Below, piece after piece: positions 9,689 through 19,444 of a stretch of DNA of 64,000 bases. Under the pieces are notes generated by a model. The model saw nothing but the letters and a program-made list of their open reading frames with translations, did not search any database and had not been told where the DNA came from. Position 1 is the stretch's first letter. Each line of letters begins with the position of its first letter. The translations under genes and the position numbers were made by a program. Source of the stretch: Sediminibacterium sp. (lineage in GTDB: Bacteria; Bacteroidota; Bacteroidia; Chitinophagales; Chitinophagaceae); NCBI GenBank assembly GCA_007280515.1, contig QYPL01000018.1:40385-104384 (forward strand), written 5' to 3'.

Positions 9689-10660
9689 ATGAAGAAAATA
9701 AAATACTTCTTTAATACCCATACCCTTCGATTTGAAAAAGTGGAAGTGCCCCTTCGAGTGCGCCTGCTCCAGCTTTTTGGCTTTGTAGCAGCCTCCATCG
9801 TAACAGGTGTTATTATTGTAATTGTGATGTTCCAATATATTGACTCTCCTAAAGAAAAGTTATTGCGTCAACAAAATGAAATGTATAAAGAGAATTACAG
9901 CGTTTTGTCGGCCGAGTTAAAACAATTACAATTACAAATGTCAGAACTAGAAAGTAGAGACAATGAAGTGTATCGATCCATTTTTGAATCTAGTCCTATT
10001 CCAGATAGTGCTAGGGTGAAAGAAATGGAGTCCAAAAAAGAAGTACGTTTATTACAAAGTTTTTCTAATAATGAATTACTAGAAAGTATGACCAGTCAGT
10101 TGAATAATTTAAGTTTAAGAATGGCTTATCAAACTACTTCGTTTGCTGAGATAGGTTCGATGGTCAAGAATAAAGAAAAATTATTAAAAGCCATTCCTTC
10201 TATTCAACCTGTAAGTAATAAAAACTTAAATAGAATCGCAGGAAGTTTTGGTTATAGAATAGACCCAATATATAAAGACTATCATTTTCATCAGGGTCTA
10301 GATTTTACAGCACCATCGGGTACGCCTATTTATGCAACCGCAGATGGAGTAGTGCAGGCAGCAGGTTTCAGTACCGATGGCTATGGTAATAAAGTAGTAA
10401 TTAATCATGGCTTTGGTTATCAAACATTGTATGGACATATGGTGCGTGTTAAAGCCAAGGTGGGACAGTCTGTGAAAAGAGGTGAAGTCATTGGCTATAT
10501 TGGTAGTACAGGAAAAAGTACGGGGCCGCACTGTCATTATGAAGTGATTAAAAGAAATATTAAAGTAGACCCTGTATATTATTTCTATAACGACTTAACA
10601 CCTGCGCAATTTGATCGATTATTGAAAACAGCAGCGAATAATAAACAAAGTCTAGACTAA
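9689..10660 (+). CDS. M23 family metallopeptidase (LytM-like)
   Basis: I start the gene at the ATG at 9689 (MKKIKYFF), not the track's 9605, because the first 28 track residues look untranslated and overlap the promoter region. The 323-residue protein has a basic cytoplasmic start, one membrane helix (about 28-52), a coiled-coil region (~65-110) and a C-terminal lysostaphin-type domain. Zinc ligands are visible in HQGLDF (about residue 200) and GPHCHYE (about 280). All expected ligands are present, so it is either an active peptidoglycan endopeptidase or an envelope organiser. A small membrane protein gene follows after 4 bp. Confidence 0.92.
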   Translation: MKKIKYFFNTHTLRFEKVEVPLRVRLLQLFGFVAASIVTGVIIVIVMFQYIDSPKEKLLRQQNEMYKENYSVLSAELKQLQLQMSELESRDNEVYRSIFESSPIPDSARVKEMESKKEVRLLQSFSNNELLESMTSQLNNLSLRMAYQTTSFAEIGSMVKNKEKLLKAIPSIQPVSNKNLNRIAGSFGYRIDPIYKDYHFHQGLDFTAPSGTPIYATADGVVQAAGFSTDGYGNKVVINHGFGYQTLYGHMVRVKAKVGQSVKRGEVIGYIGSTGKSTGPHCHYEVIKRNIKVDPVYYFYNDLTPAQFDRLLKTAANNKQSLD

Positions 10661-10664
10661 TTAT

Positions 10665-10898
10665 ATGGAACCATTATTATTGCAATACTTAAATAGAATT
10701 ATGCGCACCATTGGCTTGGTGGTATTTTGGATGTCATTGACTGTAGCCTACGGAATTATGTGGGGCTATGCATTTATTGAAACAGAGTGGAAATTAGGTA
10801 ATGTATTATTTTATTTATACTTGCTCATAAGTTTTATAGGCTTCGCTTACACGCTTTATAGAATTTGGAAAAAGCCTATTGGTATTAAAATAAACTAG
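10665..10898 (+). CDS. Small two-helix membrane protein
   Basis: A 77-residue protein with two predicted membrane helices (about 14-36 and 46-66) and a basic C-terminus. I do not recognise the family. Its ATG is 4 bp after the M23 stop, so it is almost certainly co-transcribed with it; a helper role in the cell envelope is possible but unproven. Confidence 0.7.
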   Translation: MEPLLLQYLNRIMRTIGLVVFWMSLTVAYGIMWGYAFIETEWKLGNVLFYLYLLISFIGFAYTLYRIWKKPIGIKIN

Positions 10899-10908
10899 GA
10901 CCATTTGT

Positions 10909-11331
10909 CTAGCTAGTATGATCTGCAATGATTTTCCAAACCCCATTTATTTTTCTAAATACAAGTGTAAAATTTCCATGGGCATCGCCAATACTTCTTT
11001 TTAAATGAAATTGACCAATGATAAAATAGTGATCGGTATTGAGTGCTTGCATTCTTGTTATGGTAAAGGCTAGTTGACCCATATGGGCAGTGTCTGGGTA
11101 ATTCTTTTTATAGTTTACCAAGGTCGTGTTGTAGCCATAAGTAGGCCCATTTTTACCCATAAATAGTAGACTATCATTTTCCCAATAACCTAACATGAAA
11201 GCGTCAATATTGCCTGTATTCCAGGCGGCAATTTGCTTGTCTAACAATTGCTGAATGGCTTGTCTGTCTTTGTTTTGCGCAAAACTAATTAGGCATAAAA
11301 AAAGCCCTGCAATGGTAAAATATATTTTCAT
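10909..11331 (-). CDS. NTF2-like (DUF4440/SnoaL-type) secreted protein
   Basis: A 140-residue protein with a signal peptide ending near SFAQ. The rest fits the NTF2-like alpha+beta cone: a helix with IQQLLDKQIAAWNTGNID, then YWENDSLLFMG and a C-terminal FTLVFRKINGVWKIIADH. Members of this group are often annotated DUF4440. No catalytic residues can be assigned; the function is unknown. It lies alone between two plus-strand genes. Confidence 0.8.
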   Translation of the reverse strand: MKIYFTIAGLFLCLISFAQNKDRQAIQQLLDKQIAAWNTGNIDAFMLGYWENDSLLFMGKNGPTYGYNTTLVNYKKNYPDTAHMGQLAFTITRMQALNTDHYFIIGQFHLKRSIGDAHGNFTLVFRKINGVWKIIADHTS

Positions 11332-11393
11332 AGTCTATGATTTATTCATTGAAAAGTTAATTAAAATTATTGAAATCTACCTATTTTGTGGCT

Positions 11394-11996
11394 ATGAGCT
11401 ATCAAAGACATTTAAAAAAAGATAAAGGCTTGGTGGAACTAGTAAAGGGGGAGGCGTATACTTTACATAAAAGAAAGAATACCGCGATTCGTTTAATAGC
11501 CAGTATTGTCTCTCAGCATTTAAGCACTAAAGTAGCCGCCATTATTTTTAAAAGGTTTTTAGATATCTATAAGGGCAAAGAGCCTAGTGTACAAGCTATT
11601 ATAGATACCCCTTTTGATATTTTACGAGGTATTGGTTTGAGTAATTCAAAAGTGAACTATGTTCAAAATGTAGCTAGTTTTTTTCTAAGTCAAAAAATAA
11701 CAGATAAGCAATTATATGCAATGGAGCCCGAAGCAGTCATTGAACTACTCACACAAATTAAAGGAGTGGGCAGATGGACGGTGGAGATGCTACTAATGTT
11801 TAGTCTGGGTCACGAAGATGTATTTGCAGTGGATGATTTAGGTCTTCAGCAGGCCATGATTCGTTTGTATAAAATAAAATATACCACTAAAAAAGAATTG
11901 CAAACTAAAATGTTGACAAAATCCCTGGGCTGGTCACCCTATAGAACCTATGCCTGTTTGCATTTATGGAATTGGAAGGACACTGTAGCGGTTTAA
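11394..11996 (+). CDS. DNA-3-methyladenine glycosylase II-like (HhH-GPD)
   Basis: I use the ATG at 11394 (MSYQRH); the track start at 11370 is a TTG. The 200-residue product is the HhH-GPD core only: the hairpin IKGVGRWTVEM near residue 122 and the catalytic Asp in VFAVDDLG near 145. No iron-sulfur cysteine cluster is present, which separates it from Nth and MutY and points to the AlkA/MAG class that removes alkylated purines. It is shorter than E. coli AlkA (282), lacking the N-terminal domain, as in many bacterial homologues. Confidence 0.9.
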   Translation: MSYQRHLKKDKGLVELVKGEAYTLHKRKNTAIRLIASIVSQHLSTKVAAIIFKRFLDIYKGKEPSVQAIIDTPFDILRGIGLSNSKVNYVQNVASFFLSQKITDKQLYAMEPEAVIELLTQIKGVGRWTVEMLLMFSLGHEDVFAVDDLGLQQAMIRLYKIKYTTKKELQTKMLTKSLGWSPYRTYACLHLWNWKDTVAV

Positions 11997-12009
11997 TTCA
12001 TTAGGCTGA

Positions 12010-14601
12010 TTAGGCTGAATTACGTGCCGCATTAATAATACCAAACATGGTTCGAGTCAATAATTTTTCATAAGAAGCTAATACAGTTGGATTGGCTTTT
12101 ACTTCTTGTATTTTACCCAAGGCATATTGTTGAATAGTTAATAAGGGTAACACTATTCTATCTCTTAATAAAATAGAATGTTTACTTACTACATCATTTT
12201 CCATTAAACTTTTTGCATGGCTTAGCTCTAGATATAATTGAGTAGTGAGTTTAAATTCTTCTTTAATATTTTGCCAAATGCTATTAAATTCAGTATCAGA
12301 CGCTACATGTTTAGTAATGGCAAAATTAGATTTCACCATACTCATCATACTATTGTCTATCAGCGTTCTGAAAAAAGCGATATTATTAAATAAGGTTTGC
12401 ACTTCTTCCCATTTTCCTTTTTCTTTCAGTACTTGCAAGGCCGTGCCTACGCCGTAAAAGCCTGGTACGTTTTGTTTTAATTGACTCCAACTACCTACAA
12501 AGGGAATAGCTCGAAGGTCTGAGAAGCTTAAGCTACTGCCAGTTCCTCTTTTTGCAGGACGGCTAGCGATATTAGTTTTACTATAATAGTTTAAAGGACT
12601 AAACTTTTGTAAATAAGGTAAGAATAAAGCATTTTCTTTCAGTTGTTGATAGGCTTGATAACTTATATTACCTAGCTCCTCCAATAAGGCTCTGTCCTTA
12701 GATGAAATTTGTAATTTATTTTCAGCGAAAAGTTCATTACTGACACCTGCCGTTAATAATTGTTCTAAATTATATTGGGCAGACTGAATAGTTCCAAAAT
12801 TAGAAGTGATGGTTTGTCCTTGTACAGTCAATTGAATTTCTTCATTTTCAATTTGATTGCCCATAGAGGCATAGAACTGATTGGTCTTCCCACCGCCTCT
12901 TGAAGGCGGGCCTCCACGACCATCAAAAAACTTTACGACAATTTTATTTTTTCTTGAAACTGCTGTAAGGGTTTTTTTGGCTTTATAAATACTCCAGTTC
13001 GCTTGCAGGTAGCCACCATCCTTGGTACCATCACTAAAGCCTAACATAATAGGTTGCTCTTGATTTCTTGTTTTTAGATGGGCTGCATATAGTGGTTCTG
13101 AATATAATATCTGCATAATATTTTCAGAAGCGCTAAGGTCGTCAATGGTTTCAAATAAAGGAACAATATCAAGAGTGGCAAGGGCATTGTCCCAGCCACA
13201 TAGTCTGCATAAAGCATATAGTTCCATTACATTCACTTCAGACTGGCAATTACTAATCACATATCTATGACAACCTTTTACGCCATTTACTTTTTGTACT
13301 TCTTTAATGGCGTAAATACTTTCAATGGTATCTTTTGTAATGGATTCACTGAAATCACTTGCTTGAATATTTCCTTCAAGCTTACTTAATATCATAATTT
13401 GTTCTGCTGCAGTTAACAGCTCATAATTAGTAGGTAGTAAACCCTTGCCCTTTTTTTGAAATTCATTTTCATGAATATCGATTAAAACCTTACGGTGTAT
13501 TCTGCTATTTTGTCTTATATCTAAGGAAGCGAAGTGGGTTCCAAATAATTCTACTTTATGTAGTAAGCTTTCAAGGCTACTTAAATAAAGAGAATGATCC
13601 TCTTCAATTACTTTTTTTCTAATCGCTTCTAAGCTTTCAATAATTTCTTCTTTTACTATGGGGTTGCTTTCATCAAGTCTAAAAATATTCTCATATAAGC
13701 TAGATTCCAGCTTACTAACTAATACATCAATACCTGAAAAAGTAAGTTTACGTTTTAGTTTTCTAATATCTCTATAATAACATACAATAATACTAGATCT
13801 CAATGCCTTGGCCACTTTGATAGTAGTAGCCGCATTCACAAAGGGGTTACCATCTCTGTCTCCACCTGGCCAGAACCCTAATTCTATAAAAGGGTTTTGG
13901 TTATCGTAGTTATTATCAAAGACTTCATTAATAATTGTATTATAAATATTTCCCACTGCATAGTAAAAGATATTTTCTAAATACCACATTAAGTTCAAGG
14001 CTTCGTCAGTAGGGCTTGGCTGCTTTTTATTAAAAAAAGGTGTCAAGCCTAGTTGCTGAATATATTGGTTAATGGTATTGAATTCATTTTTACCAATGGC
14101 CACGCCCATATCATGAATAATACCCAAAACATTGGCAGGATAAAATTGAGTAGGATGTGCAGTTAGTACAATACGCACTTTAAAATCCTTCAATTTATCT
14201 TTTAAAGCTTTATTTTTTCCAGTGAAGTTGGCATCGCGTATTAATGTCTTTAAACTGCCTGGTCCTTCCATATCATTTACAGAAGTAAAAGCCGCGTCTT
14301 CAATAGCATCAAACAGCACTACCTGTCTTTCTATGTATTGAACATATTTAAATAAGTGGTCAATTTTTTCTGTCTCTGTTTCTACTTGTGTATGTCTTGT
14401 AAAAAAATAATCAATGATTTCACTCGGCGTTTTTTCTTTCGCATACCCTTCTTCACAGGTTTGTAATAAGATGGGTAATAAAGCACCAACATTCGCTACC
14501 CCTGAATAGGGAAGTGCTGCAAACAAACTATTGTAGATAATATATTTATCAGATACATTTTTTCTAAATTGTTGCGCGTAATTATTATTAGGACTTGTCA
14601 T
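12010..14601 (-). CDS. ppc: Phosphoenolpyruvate carboxylase, divergent type
   Basis: An 863-residue PEPC, which carboxylates PEP to oxaloacetate and refills the TCA cycle. Visible landmarks are LTAHPTQ (about residue 147), GFWPGGDRDGNPF (about 245), and FFDGRGGPPSRGGG (about 560), which corresponds to the catalytic glycine-rich loop. Two places differ from the classical enzyme: the loop reads GRGGPPSRGGG where FHGRGGxxGRGGG is usual, and the C-terminus ends NAARNSA rather than the canonical RNTG. It probably remains a PEPC of a divergent branch. The start is backed by a -7 element 10 nt upstream. Confidence 0.93.
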   Translation of the reverse strand: MTSPNNNYAQQFRKNVSDKYIIYNSLFAALPYSGVANVGALLPILLQTCEEGYAKEKTPSEIIDYFFTRHTQVETETEKIDHLFKYVQYIERQVVLFDAIEDAAFTSVNDMEGPGSLKTLIRDANFTGKNKALKDKLKDFKVRIVLTAHPTQFYPANVLGIIHDMGVAIGKNEFNTINQYIQQLGLTPFFNKKQPSPTDEALNLMWYLENIFYYAVGNIYNTIINEVFDNNYDNQNPFIELGFWPGGDRDGNPFVNAATTIKVAKALRSSIIVCYYRDIRKLKRKLTFSGIDVLVSKLESSLYENIFRLDESNPIVKEEIIESLEAIRKKVIEEDHSLYLSSLESLLHKVELFGTHFASLDIRQNSRIHRKVLIDIHENEFQKKGKGLLPTNYELLTAAEQIMILSKLEGNIQASDFSESITKDTIESIYAIKEVQKVNGVKGCHRYVISNCQSEVNVMELYALCRLCGWDNALATLDIVPLFETIDDLSASENIMQILYSEPLYAAHLKTRNQEQPIMLGFSDGTKDGGYLQANWSIYKAKKTLTAVSRKNKIVVKFFDGRGGPPSRGGGKTNQFYASMGNQIENEEIQLTVQGQTITSNFGTIQSAQYNLEQLLTAGVSNELFAENKLQISSKDRALLEELGNISYQAYQQLKENALFLPYLQKFSPLNYYSKTNIASRPAKRGTGSSLSFSDLRAIPFVGSWSQLKQNVPGFYGVGTALQVLKEKGKWEEVQTLFNNIAFFRTLIDNSMMSMVKSNFAITKHVASDTEFNSIWQNIKEEFKLTTQLYLELSHAKSLMENDVVSKHSILLRDRIVLPLLTIQQYALGKIQEVKANPTVLASYEKLLTRTMFGIINAARNSA

Positions 14602-14611
14602 AAGAATACTA

Positions 14612-14619
14612 CAAAGGTA
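14612..14619 (-). promoter_or_regulatory. -7 element TACCTTTG of ppc
   Basis: A perfect TAnnTTTG on the minus strand, 10 nt before the ppc ATG. It predicts a leader of only a few bases, with no room for a ribosome binding site. Confidence 0.45.
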
Positions 14620-14621
14620 CT

Positions 14622-14649
14622 ACAAATAAAACGGGCTTTCATGAAAGCC
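14622..14649 (-). terminator. Hairpin terminator after the MBL hydrolase gene
   Basis: The perfect inverted repeat ggctttc-at-gaaagcc (14634-14649) is followed on the minus strand by cgttttatttg. It lies between the end of the upstream MBL gene and the start of ppc. The loop is very short and the U tract is interrupted. Confidence 0.45.
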
Positions 14650-14681
14650 TTGCCAGTATTGATTCCTAATGAATGTTTGTT

Positions 14682-15440
14682 TTATATTTGACCAACTGTT
14701 TTATAAGTGGGCTGTCTTATATCATGATAAAAGGCGAAAGTCCAGCCCTCTTTGTTGCCTTCTTTCCACCAATGCTGTCTGTATTCTAATGCTTTCTTCC
14801 CCTCTAAATCGTATTTAGCCACAAACCTTGATTTCATTTGTTGTAATTGTGGCGCAACATCTGCTCCAAAAAAAATAATTTCCTCATTTTCTTTAATCCA
14901 CGCTGCTTGATGGTATTTACAATGACCGCCTGTTATTTCATAATGAATCAAATTATCAATACTGCCTTTGTCTTCAGTAAGCCATACCGTTCCGCTAAAA
15001 TTTTCCAAAATACCTACTTGTGCAAGTAGTGTAGGGTTCTTGCTATTTTGCATGACTTCCTCAAATTCTCTTTTTTGCACAAAGTATTTTGCATAAGGGA
15101 AACTTATAAATTGCTCCTGATGAATGGGATGTAAATAACTAATGCCACCTGCATGGTCCTTGTGTAAATGACTTAAAAATACCTTGGTGACCTTGGAGGG
15201 GTCAATGCCTAATGCCATTAAATTTTCATGAATTTGTAATACGCCTAATTTATTTAAATAGCCAAGCCCAGTGTCTAATAAAATAATATCATTATCGGTA
15301 ATGATTACAAAGGGTTGCACTTCTACTAGAATACTGCCCTTGGGTCTGTTGGGATAATCGGGGCTACTACTATTAAAAGGCTTAAAGACCTTTGATTCAT
15401 CAATGGAAAAACTTCCTTCAGATAAAGGGTAAATACGCAT
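14682..15440 (-). CDS. Metallo-beta-lactamase-fold hydrolase
   Basis: A 252-residue cytoplasmic protein with the HxHxDH motif as HLHKDHAGG near residue 93, a further histidine in TGGHCKYHQ, and an acidic ligand in FFGADVAPQ. This arrangement fits the AHL-lactonase/quorum-quenching-like branch of the superfamily (HxHxDH, single-domain), but the substrate is not predictable. The start ATG follows TATTTTTG by 4 nt. It lies just upstream of ppc on the same strand, separated by a hairpin. Confidence 0.85.
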   Translation of the reverse strand: MRIYPLSEGSFSIDESKVFKPFNSSSPDYPNRPKGSILVEVQPFVIITDNDIILLDTGLGYLNKLGVLQIHENLMALGIDPSKVTKVFLSHLHKDHAGGISYLHPIHQEQFISFPYAKYFVQKREFEEVMQNSKNPTLLAQVGILENFSGTVWLTEDKGSIDNLIHYEITGGHCKYHQAAWIKENEEIIFFGADVAPQLQQMKSRFVAKYDLEGKKALEYRQHWWKEGNKEGWTFAFYHDIRQPTYKTVGQI

Positions 15441-15444
15441 GCTG

Positions 15445-15452
15445 CAAAAATA
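15445..15452 (-). promoter_or_regulatory. -7 element TATTTTTG, 4 nt before the MBL hydrolase ATG
   Basis: A perfect TAnnTTTG on the minus strand, then cagc, then ATG. It lies in the 16-bp gap after rodA, implying that this gene has its own promoter despite following the mre operon closely. Confidence 0.5.
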
Positions 15453-15456
15453 AGCA

Positions 15457-16803
15457 TTAACGCAGCACCATCTGTCTATCGGCGTCTAATCTTAATAAAA
15501 TAAATAATAGGGCTGTAAAGGTAAGTAGAGAGGATCCGCCATAACTAATTAATGGAAGTGGAATACCTACCACAGGAAATAAGCCAATAGTCATACAGAT
15601 ATTCACAGCAATATGAAAAAAGAAAATGCCCACCACACTATAGGCGTATACTCTTGAAAAAGTACTTCTTTGTCTTTCGGCAATTCTTATTAATCTAAAT
15701 AAGAAAAATAAATAAAGTGCTAAGAAAGTGAAAGTGCCTACAAAACCAAATGCTTCTCCTAGGGAGGTGAATATAAAGTCGGTATGCTGTTCTGGTACAT
15801 ATTTACCCCTAGTTTGTGTACCCTTTAAAAAACCTCTACCCCAAAAGCCTCCAGAGCCTATTGCAATTTTACTTTGCTTTACATTATAGTCATCTGGTTT
15901 TTTAGTTTTTCTTTCCATAGTAGAACTAGCCGATTTTTTATTCATAGAACAATCGTATTCTTTACCAATCATGGAGTAAATACGTGTACTTTGGTAACAC
16001 TCAAAAACATTATTAAAAATATAAGGTACTGCAAATCGAACCGTACCAAAGCTAACCATCCAAATAGCAAGTACTATTAAGATATTATTTTTATTACGCT
16101 TGAAACGTTTCAGCATACTAGCAATAAATAATCCTGCTATAGCCGTTAAAATAATGGCAAGGGTAATGGGCTCTAATAATAAAGTAGCAATTACTAGTAT
16201 GGCGAAGGAAAGCAGGATAACTAGTATTACAGGAGGTAGTCCTTCACGGTACATGGCAAATATAAAAGCGCTGTAGACCAAGGCTAGTCCCATTTCATGT
16301 TGCATAATGGATAAGACTGCCGGTAGAGCAATCATAATACCTGCAACAATATGCGACTTTAATTTGGTGAAATCGGTTTCGGGTTTAGAAATGAATTTTG
16401 CTAAAATGAGGGCCGTAAAAATTTTACATAACTCGGCAGGTTGCAAATTAAAACCCCCTGCAATGGGAATCCAACTTTTGGATCCATTTATATTTTTACC
16501 TAAAATGAAAGTGGCTAACATTAACAAGATACCTAACACATAAGAAATATTAGCAAGGGCTGTAAATAATTTACTATCTATAAGTAAAATAAAGATGGCC
16601 ACAAAGCCACAGAAAATGGCAAAATAAATTTGTTTGCTATAATTTGTTTTAGCTGTTAAAAAAGAGTTGCTCCAATCTAAATTAGGATTATACTCCACCA
16701 TAAAAATGCACATAATACCAATAGCCACCATTATTAAATAAAGTAGTATGACGGCTAAGTCGGTACCTTTTGAAAAATTATTATTGTTACTAGATGCTGA
16801 CAT
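15457..16803 (-). CDS. rodA: Rod-shape glycosyltransferase RodA
   Basis: A 448-residue SEDS-family protein with about ten membrane helices. SEDS proteins polymerise lipid II glycan strands together with a class B PBP. The C-terminal signature PVVGIPLPLISYGGSS is intact. A charged insertion around residues 285-320 lies in the large extracytoplasmic loop. The start codon overlaps the upstream PBP2 gene by 14 bp, so the two are translationally coupled, matching their function as a pair. Confidence 0.96.
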   Translation of the reverse strand: MSASSNNNNFSKGTDLAVILLYLIMVAIGIMCIFMVEYNPNLDWSNSFLTAKTNYSKQIYFAIFCGFVAIFILLIDSKLFTALANISYVLGILLMLATFILGKNINGSKSWIPIAGGFNLQPAELCKIFTALILAKFISKPETDFTKLKSHIVAGIMIALPAVLSIMQHEMGLALVYSAFIFAMYREGLPPVILVILLSFAILVIATLLLEPITLAIILTAIAGLFIASMLKRFKRNKNNILIVLAIWMVSFGTVRFAVPYIFNNVFECYQSTRIYSMIGKEYDCSMNKKSASSTMERKTKKPDDYNVKQSKIAIGSGGFWGRGFLKGTQTRGKYVPEQHTDFIFTSLGEAFGFVGTFTFLALYLFFLFRLIRIAERQRSTFSRVYAYSVVGIFFFHIAVNICMTIGLFPVVGIPLPLISYGGSSLLTFTALLFILLRLDADRQMVLR

Positions 16804-18919
16804 TATTTTTTTTACTAGTTACTTTCTTTTTTTTCAGTGTAGGGTTCAAGGCGTTTTCTTTTAATTTCTTATTTTTATTTGGAGGGACAATTGGTTGAAC
16901 AGGAGCTGCTGCTGTATCTAATTTTTTTATAGTGTCAATTTTTGCTGCAACAGGCGCCGTCTCTGAAAGCATTTCCATATCCCATATATCTGCTAATTCA
17001 TAATTGTTATATTCAATAGGAGTGAGCATTTCGGTTTTATTATTTCGAACATACCAGGCTTTAATGGCTGCAGGCATCAAATCGACATTGGATAAGTAGT
17101 CTACCTTGGTTTTACTTTCTTTGGTTAAGGTATCATTTAAATATTTTTCTATCACTAGTCCTGCTATAGGGCCTGCCCAAGTGGCACCGAAGCCTGCATT
17201 CTCCACAATCACTGCTACTGCAATTTTAGGATTGTCCTTAGGAGCAAAACAAACAAATAAGGAGTGATTTTTTCCGTGTGGGTTTTGTGCAGTTCCTGTT
17301 TTAGCACAAAATTCATGACCTGGTACTTTAATAAAGGCAGCCGTTCCATAAACAGTTACATCATGCATGCCTTCTTTAATAATGTCAAAGTATTCTGTAG
17401 GAATTTTGGTCACTTCTTGCTTCACACGAAAATTTTGTAATAATTTTTTATCTAATTCATCTTCTTCTTCTACACTATCTATAAAATGAGGTGTATAATA
17501 ATATCCTTTATTTGCAATAAAGGCCATCGCATTGGCTAATTGTAAAGGAGTTGCCGTCATTCTATCTTGTCCAATGCCCAAGGTTAACATATAACAACTA
17601 TTCCAATACTTCGCACCACCAAAGTCTTTATTGTATTGTGCGGTATCAGGTATGCTGGCTCTATTTTCACTTGGTAGATCAATACCTAATTTTCTACCTA
17701 GGCCAAAACTATTCATGTATTGCTTCCATTTTAAATAACCCTGTTTGGCATTATGGTATTTTGGATTATCAATGGCCATTCTAAATACTTGTAAAAAATA
17801 GGAGTTACAAGAATTGGCTAAAGCTAATTGTAAATTAGCAGCATGACCTGCATTGTGGTGCTCGCATTTTCTGGGATCGCCGCAGGAAGTATATAATCCA
17901 AAACAATTGTATCCAAAACTAGGCGTGATGAGTCCTTCATCTAGAGCAATCAAAGCACCCATAGGTTTAAAGGTAGAACCTGGAGGATATTGACCTTTAA
18001 TGGCACGATTGTAAATAGGGCGCGCTGTATCGGTTAACAACCTGCCAATTGTTTTCCTTCTTTGATTACCCGTTAATAAATTTGGATTGTATCCAGGACT
18101 AGAAGCCATAGCAATTACACTACCTGTTTTGGGATTCAATGCCACCACACTTCCTATTTTGTGTTGTAATAATTTTTCTGCTAATTGTTGTACTTCTACA
18201 TCCATACTGGTAAATAAATTTCTACCTGCAATGGCCACTGTATCAAACTGTCCTTTTTCAAAAGGGCCTTGTATTTTTCCTTTATTATCTCTCAAGTATC
18301 TATTGACACCTCTTTGCCCCATCAAAATAGACTCGTATTGTTTTTCTAGTCCGGTCATGCCCGCATAGTCACCCATTTCGTAGCCTTCATCACCATGCTT
18401 TTGTAAAAAATTGACATCTACTTCTGCTACATAGCCAAGTACATGTGCTGCTGTATTATAAGGATAAGACCGAATAGAACGCTCCGATAAAGAGAAGCCC
18501 GGAAAGCGGTATAAGTTTTCCGTTAATTGCGCATATAATTCTGCAGAAAGAAAAGCCTCGAATATACCAGATTTTACGCGCGAGTTTTTAATAATGACAT
18601 CGATTATTCTTTTGCTATACGCTGCTTTATCTATTTTTAAAATATCGCATAGCGTTGCTGTATCCACTCCTTTGGCTTCATTCGGTATGACGACTAAATC
18701 GTAGCTAATGGTATTTTCTAATAGGGCTCTTTTTTTACGATCGTATATAATGCCTCTATCGGGATAAATTATTTTTCTAAAAATGGCGTTGTTATTGGCA
18801 GCTAGTACATACTTGCTAGAAAATATTTGTAAACTTATTAGTTGAGCGGTGATTAAGATAAAGATAACACCAACGATAATTTGAATGATACCCCCTCGAT
18901 TCGAATTGTACATTGACAT
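16790..18919 (-). CDS. mrdA: Penicillin-binding protein 2
   Basis: A class B PBP, 709 residues, the elongation transpeptidase partner of RodA. It has one N-terminal membrane helix, a dimerisation (pedestal) domain, and a transpeptidase domain with STFKPMG (SxxK, about residue 314), SCNS (SxN, about 370) and CAKTGTAQ (KTG, about 540). The C-terminal ~100 residues are Lys/Pro-rich and low-complexity. An alternative ATG lies two codons inside. It is 3 bp downstream of mreD. Confidence 0.96.
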   Translation of the reverse strand: MSMYNSNRGGIIQIIVGVIFILITAQLISLQIFSSKYVLAANNNAIFRKIIYPDRGIIYDRKKRALLENTISYDLVVIPNEAKGVDTATLCDILKIDKAAYSKRIIDVIIKNSRVKSGIFEAFLSAELYAQLTENLYRFPGFSLSERSIRSYPYNTAAHVLGYVAEVDVNFLQKHGDEGYEMGDYAGMTGLEKQYESILMGQRGVNRYLRDNKGKIQGPFEKGQFDTVAIAGRNLFTSMDVEVQQLAEKLLQHKIGSVVALNPKTGSVIAMASSPGYNPNLLTGNQRRKTIGRLLTDTARPIYNRAIKGQYPPGSTFKPMGALIALDEGLITPSFGYNCFGLYTSCGDPRKCEHHNAGHAANLQLALANSCNSYFLQVFRMAIDNPKYHNAKQGYLKWKQYMNSFGLGRKLGIDLPSENRASIPDTAQYNKDFGGAKYWNSCYMLTLGIGQDRMTATPLQLANAMAFIANKGYYYTPHFIDSVEEEDELDKKLLQNFRVKQEVTKIPTEYFDIIKEGMHDVTVYGTAAFIKVPGHEFCAKTGTAQNPHGKNHSLFVCFAPKDNPKIAVAVIVENAGFGATWAGPIAGLVIEKYLNDTLTKESKTKVDYLSNVDLMPAAIKAWYVRNNKTEMLTPIEYNNYELADIWDMEMLSETAPVAAKIDTIKKLDTAAAPVQPIVPPNKNKKLKENALNPTLKKKKVTSKKNNVSI

Positions 18920-18922
18920 GAA

Positions 18923-19444
18923 TTATCTTTTTAGCTTTCTTCTGTTCATTATAAGCTCCACACTAAAAATTAATAATAAACTAATGATACTAGTGAAGAA
19001 CACTTTTCCAATGAAGTAACCAAAGTTACCAAACTGCAACCATTCTAATAAGACTAAATAGAAATGGTGAATAAAAGTGAGCGCAAATGCATAAAAAGCG
19101 AAAGGGCCCCAGCCCATCGTGGCAATACTAGGCTCTTTGTTCACCTCTTCGGAAGCTTCCTGAGATAAGAGTAAATTTAAAATAGTGGGTCTAAGGTATC
19201 CCATTAGTCCGCAGGCAGCTGCATGCAGTCCAGGGGTTTTTGTAAATAAATCGAGGCTATAGCCAAATATAAATCCAAGAAAGGTGGTGCTAATACGACT
19301 TGTTCCAAAAGGCAACCATAATAAAAATAAAAAATAGATATAGGGTGTGATAAATTGATGAACAGGAGGCACTTCATTTAAAATGATAATTTGAACTAGT
19401 AAGAACAAAATAAATCGAGCCGTATTTTTTAGTAAATTATTCAT
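18923..19444 (-). CDS. mreD: Rod-shape determining protein MreD
   Basis: A 173-residue protein with five or so membrane helices and few sequence landmarks; the call rests on size, topology and its place between mreC and mrdA. It starts inside the end of mreC (8-bp overlap). MreD links MreC to the PBP2-RodA complex. Confidence 0.9.
   Translation of the reverse strand: MNNLLKNTARFILFLLVQIIILNEVPPVHQFITPYIYFLFLLWLPFGTSRISTTFLGFIFGYSLDLFTKTPGLHAAACGLMGYLRPTILNLLLSQEASEEVNKEPSIATMGWGPFAFYAFALTFIHHFYLVLLEWLQFGNFGYFIGKVFFTSIISLLLIFSVELIMNRRKLKR

Noticed and set aside
15457-16803. Possible frameshift between PBP2 and RodA
   Set aside because: The overlap is 14 bp with both proteins complete, so it is normal translational coupling.
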